Shown here: positions 62,384 to 64,000 of the stretch, piece by piece
Numbering within the stretch: position 1 is the first letter of the stretch
Layout of the letters: the number at the start of each line of letters is the position of its first letter
NCBI GenBank assembly: GCA_018362895.1
Contig: JAHALR010000005.1
Coordinates: 1 to 64,000 of the forward strand
From: Clostridium sp.
GTDB lineage: Bacteria; Cyanobacteriota; Vampirovibrionia; Gastranaerophilales; Gastranaerophilaceae
Direction: 5' to 3'
Length of the DNA: 64,000 bases
Position numbers and translations under genes: made by a program
Notes under the pieces: model-generated
What the model saw: the letters and a program-made list of their open reading frames with translations, nothing else
Told to the model about the DNA's origin: nothing
Database searches by the model: none

Positions 62384-62845
62384 TTGAAAAAAATAAAGAA
62401 CATTGATATAGATTTAGGTTTGGAAATTGCCTTAACATCATCTGTCTATCGTGCAGCAGGACAAAAAACATTGAATCTCCATGGTTTGGATAATATCACC
62501 CGTGAACAGTTTGGTATATTACTCCTTCTGTCACTGGGTGACGGATTGTATCAAACCCAGATAGCTAATATATTGGGCAAAGATCGTCCTAATATAACAA
62601 GAATGATTGATATTTTGGAAACGAATGATTATATCAGAAGAGAAAAGGATGCGAATAATCGCAGAATTTTAAAAGTATATTTGACAGAGAAAGGCAAAGA
62701 AAAAGCAAATCTGGCGAAACCATTGAAAGACAGAATGAATGCTGTTCAATACAGGGGAATGACTGATGAAGAAATTCTTACACTTGTCAGATTGCTTCAG
62801 CAGGTTAGAAAAAATATAGAAGAAGAGTACAAAATAGATATATAA
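62384..62845 (+). CDS. MarR-family transcriptional regulator
   Basis: The 153-residue product starts with TTG at 62384 with AGGA 7 nt upstream; the longer frame to 62249 would run into the outer membrane factor gene. The winged helix is LGDGLYQTQIANILGKDRP then NITRMIDILETNDYIRREKD with the wing DANNRRILKVYLTEKG. It likely represses the flanking pump genes and is released by a ligand. It is followed by emrA after 10 nt, so it is cotranscribed with the pump. Confidence 0.92.
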   Translation: MKKIKNIDIDLGLEIALTSSVYRAAGQKTLNLHGLDNITREQFGILLLLSLGDGLYQTQIANILGKDRPNITRMIDILETNDYIRREKDANNRRILKVYLTEKGKEKANLAKPLKDRMNAVQYRGMTDEEILTLVRLLQQVRKNIEEEYKIDI

Positions 62846-62855
62846 GGCGGTTAAA

Positions 62856-63878
62856 ATGGAAGAGAATAATCAAGAAGAAGTTTTGGCTTCTAAAGCAGAT
62901 AACACCGAGAAAACAAACAAACGCAAAAAAACAAAAAAAGTTGTTAAAAAAAGATTTTTGATACCTTCAATAATTGTATTAATTTTATGTGTTTTAGGCT
63001 GGTTGTATTTTTCATCATTTGAAACAACTGATGATGCTTTTGTGGAAGCACATATAATCAGAATCAGCCCGAAAGTTACCGGTATTATTGATAAACTTTA
63101 CATAGATGACAATCAGCACGTAAAAAAAGGTGATTTGTTGTTAACTATTGATGATAGAGATTACAAAACAAAATACGACCAGGCTAAAGCGGCCTATGAA
63201 ATGGCTTTGTACAAACAAAAATCAGCTGTTGTTGACAAAGCATCATCTCAGGTTGATATGAATCTTGCAGAAAGAGATTATCAAAGATATCAGAACCTTT
63301 TTGAAAAAGGTGCAGTTTCAAAACAGGAAATGGATAATGCAAAGTCTAAATATGAACTTGCAAAGGCTAAATTTGCAGCAGCACAACAGACTGTTTTTTC
63401 ACCGACAAAAAATAAAGTTGCTGATGCTGAATTGAAAAAACTTGAAGCTGCTATGAATCAGGCAAAACTTGAACTTTCATATACAAAGATTTATGCTTCA
63501 GAAGACGGAAAAATCACTAACCGTTCTGCTGAGGAAGGTGCATTTATAAATGCAGGTGCTCCTTTGTTTTCAATTGTTCCTGACAAAAGATGGGTTGTTG
63601 CTAATTTTAAAGAAACACAGCTTAACAAAATCAGAGTTGGACAAAAAGTAAAAATAAAAGTAGATGCATATCCTCATCTCAAACTTGAAGGAAAAGTTGA
63701 TTCTATTCAATCTAGTACTGGTGCAAAAACAAGTATGTTCCCTCCGGAAAATGCTGTGGGCAGTTATGTAAAGGTTGTACAAAGAGTTCCTGTAAAAATT
63801 GTATTTACATCAAAAATAGATCCGCAGTACAGTGTTGAACCGGGTATGAGTGTTGTGCCTAAAGTCTTGGTGAAATAA
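62856..63878 (+). CDS. emrA: EmrA/HlyD-type membrane fusion protein
   Basis: The 340-residue protein has one membrane helix (about 33-52), then the lipoyl-like half TTDDAFVEAHIIRISPKVTG, a coiled-coil hairpin (about 100-200), and the second half with KIYASEDGKITNRSAEEGAFINAGAPLFSIVP. It bridges an inner-membrane MFS pump and an outer membrane factor. The next gene is an EmrB-type pump and the divergent gene is a TolC-like channel, so all three parts of an efflux system are present. AAGGCGG precedes the ATG. Confidence 0.94.
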   Translation: MEENNQEEVLASKADNTEKTNKRKKTKKVVKKRFLIPSIIVLILCVLGWLYFSSFETTDDAFVEAHIIRISPKVTGIIDKLYIDDNQHVKKGDLLLTIDDRDYKTKYDQAKAAYEMALYKQKSAVVDKASSQVDMNLAERDYQRYQNLFEKGAVSKQEMDNAKSKYELAKAKFAAAQQTVFSPTKNKVADAELKKLEAAMNQAKLELSYTKIYASEDGKITNRSAEEGAFINAGAPLFSIVPDKRWVVANFKETQLNKIRVGQKVKIKVDAYPHLKLEGKVDSIQSSTGAKTSMFPPENAVGSYVKVVQRVPVKIVFTSKIDPQYSVEPGMSVVPKVLVK

Positions 63879-63881
63879 TAA

Positions 63882-64000
63882 ATGTCAGAAACAGAAATAA
63901 CAGCGGAAGAAAATTGGAAACCTTCGCGAAATCCATGGTATAGTGCAGGTGCAGTTATGCTTACAATCTTTATGGTTGTATTGGACTCATCAATTGCTAA
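63882..64000 (+). CDS. emrB: EmrB/QacA-type MFS drug transporter, 5' end (partial)
   Basis: Only the first 39 codons are present. The start ATG lies three bases after emrA, with SETEITAEENWKPSRNPWYSAG then the first membrane helix AVMLTIFMVVLDSSIA. The VVLDSSIA motif marks the first helix of DHA2 (14-helix) transporters. The rest lies beyond the right edge. Confidence 0.88.
   Translation, partial: MSETEITAEENWKPSRNPWYSAGAVMLTIFMVVLDSSIA

Overview
The window is AT-rich bacterial chromosome from an organism with an outer membrane. It carries two autotransporters, a TolC-type outer membrane factor, nucleotide-sugar genes for a surface polysaccharide, and envelope hydrolases. Several proteins have a short N-terminal or near-N-terminal F-x-G patch (PVFKG, ISFKG). 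An arginine dihydrolase of the cyanobacterial AgrE/ArgZ type sits beside a LOR/SDH domain. I infer a non-photosynthetic relative of Cyanobacteria (Vampirovibrionia/Melainabacteria, probably gut Gastranaerophilales). There is no marker gene long enough to prove this; the partial 23S rRNA at the left edge would settle it.

Layout. 1-660: 3' end of 23S rRNA, 5S rRNA and a terminator. 0.7-4.8 kb: a DUF2142 membrane protein, a zinc-peptidase-like protein, a small coiled-coil protein and a helical-repeat protein. 4.8-8.8 kb: an arginine/nitrogen module with ornithine aminotransferase, a free-standing LOR/SDH domain, arginine dihydrolase, and a glutamine synthetase gene broken by an apparent 29-nt deletion. 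9-16.5 kb: a large Pmp-like autotransporter, a LysM-like protein and an 812-residue coiled-coil protein. 16.8-27.9 kb: one tightly coupled operon for an unusual surface sugar (rfbF, rfbG, rfbH, epimerase-like, SDR, AroB-like cyclase, FGGY kinase, NeuB-like synthase, TPP enzyme and a damaged glycosyltransferase).

27.9-33.8 kb: threonine dehydratase with RidA, a LysM-lysozyme-amidase fusion, bacteriohemerythrin, a nitroreductase, a P-loop protein and initiator tRNA. 34-43.4 kb: a second autotransporter whose barrel matches the first, an XRE regulator, a prepilin-like protein, a UDP-glucuronate decarboxylase-like enzyme, a CoA-disulfide reductase/rhodanese fusion, a DnaQ-type exonuclease and two acyltransferase-like proteins. 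43.4-53.8 kb: tRNA-Ala and tRNA-Leu, two EamA-type transporters, a lone ABC ATPase, an M49-like peptidase, a lytic transglycosylase with an EF-hand, a CheR-like methyltransferase, a prenyl synthase and signal peptidase I. 53.8-64 kb: a glycosidase-like protein, a glycine/lysine-rich protein, a B12-type radical SAM enzyme, metX-metW, and a divergent MarR-controlled EmrAB/TolC-type export locus cut by the right edge.

No insertion sequence, prophage, CRISPR array or plasmid feature was seen. The strongest candidates for new biology are the sugar operon at 16.8-27.9 kb and the split arginine-dihydrolase module at 4.8-8.8 kb.
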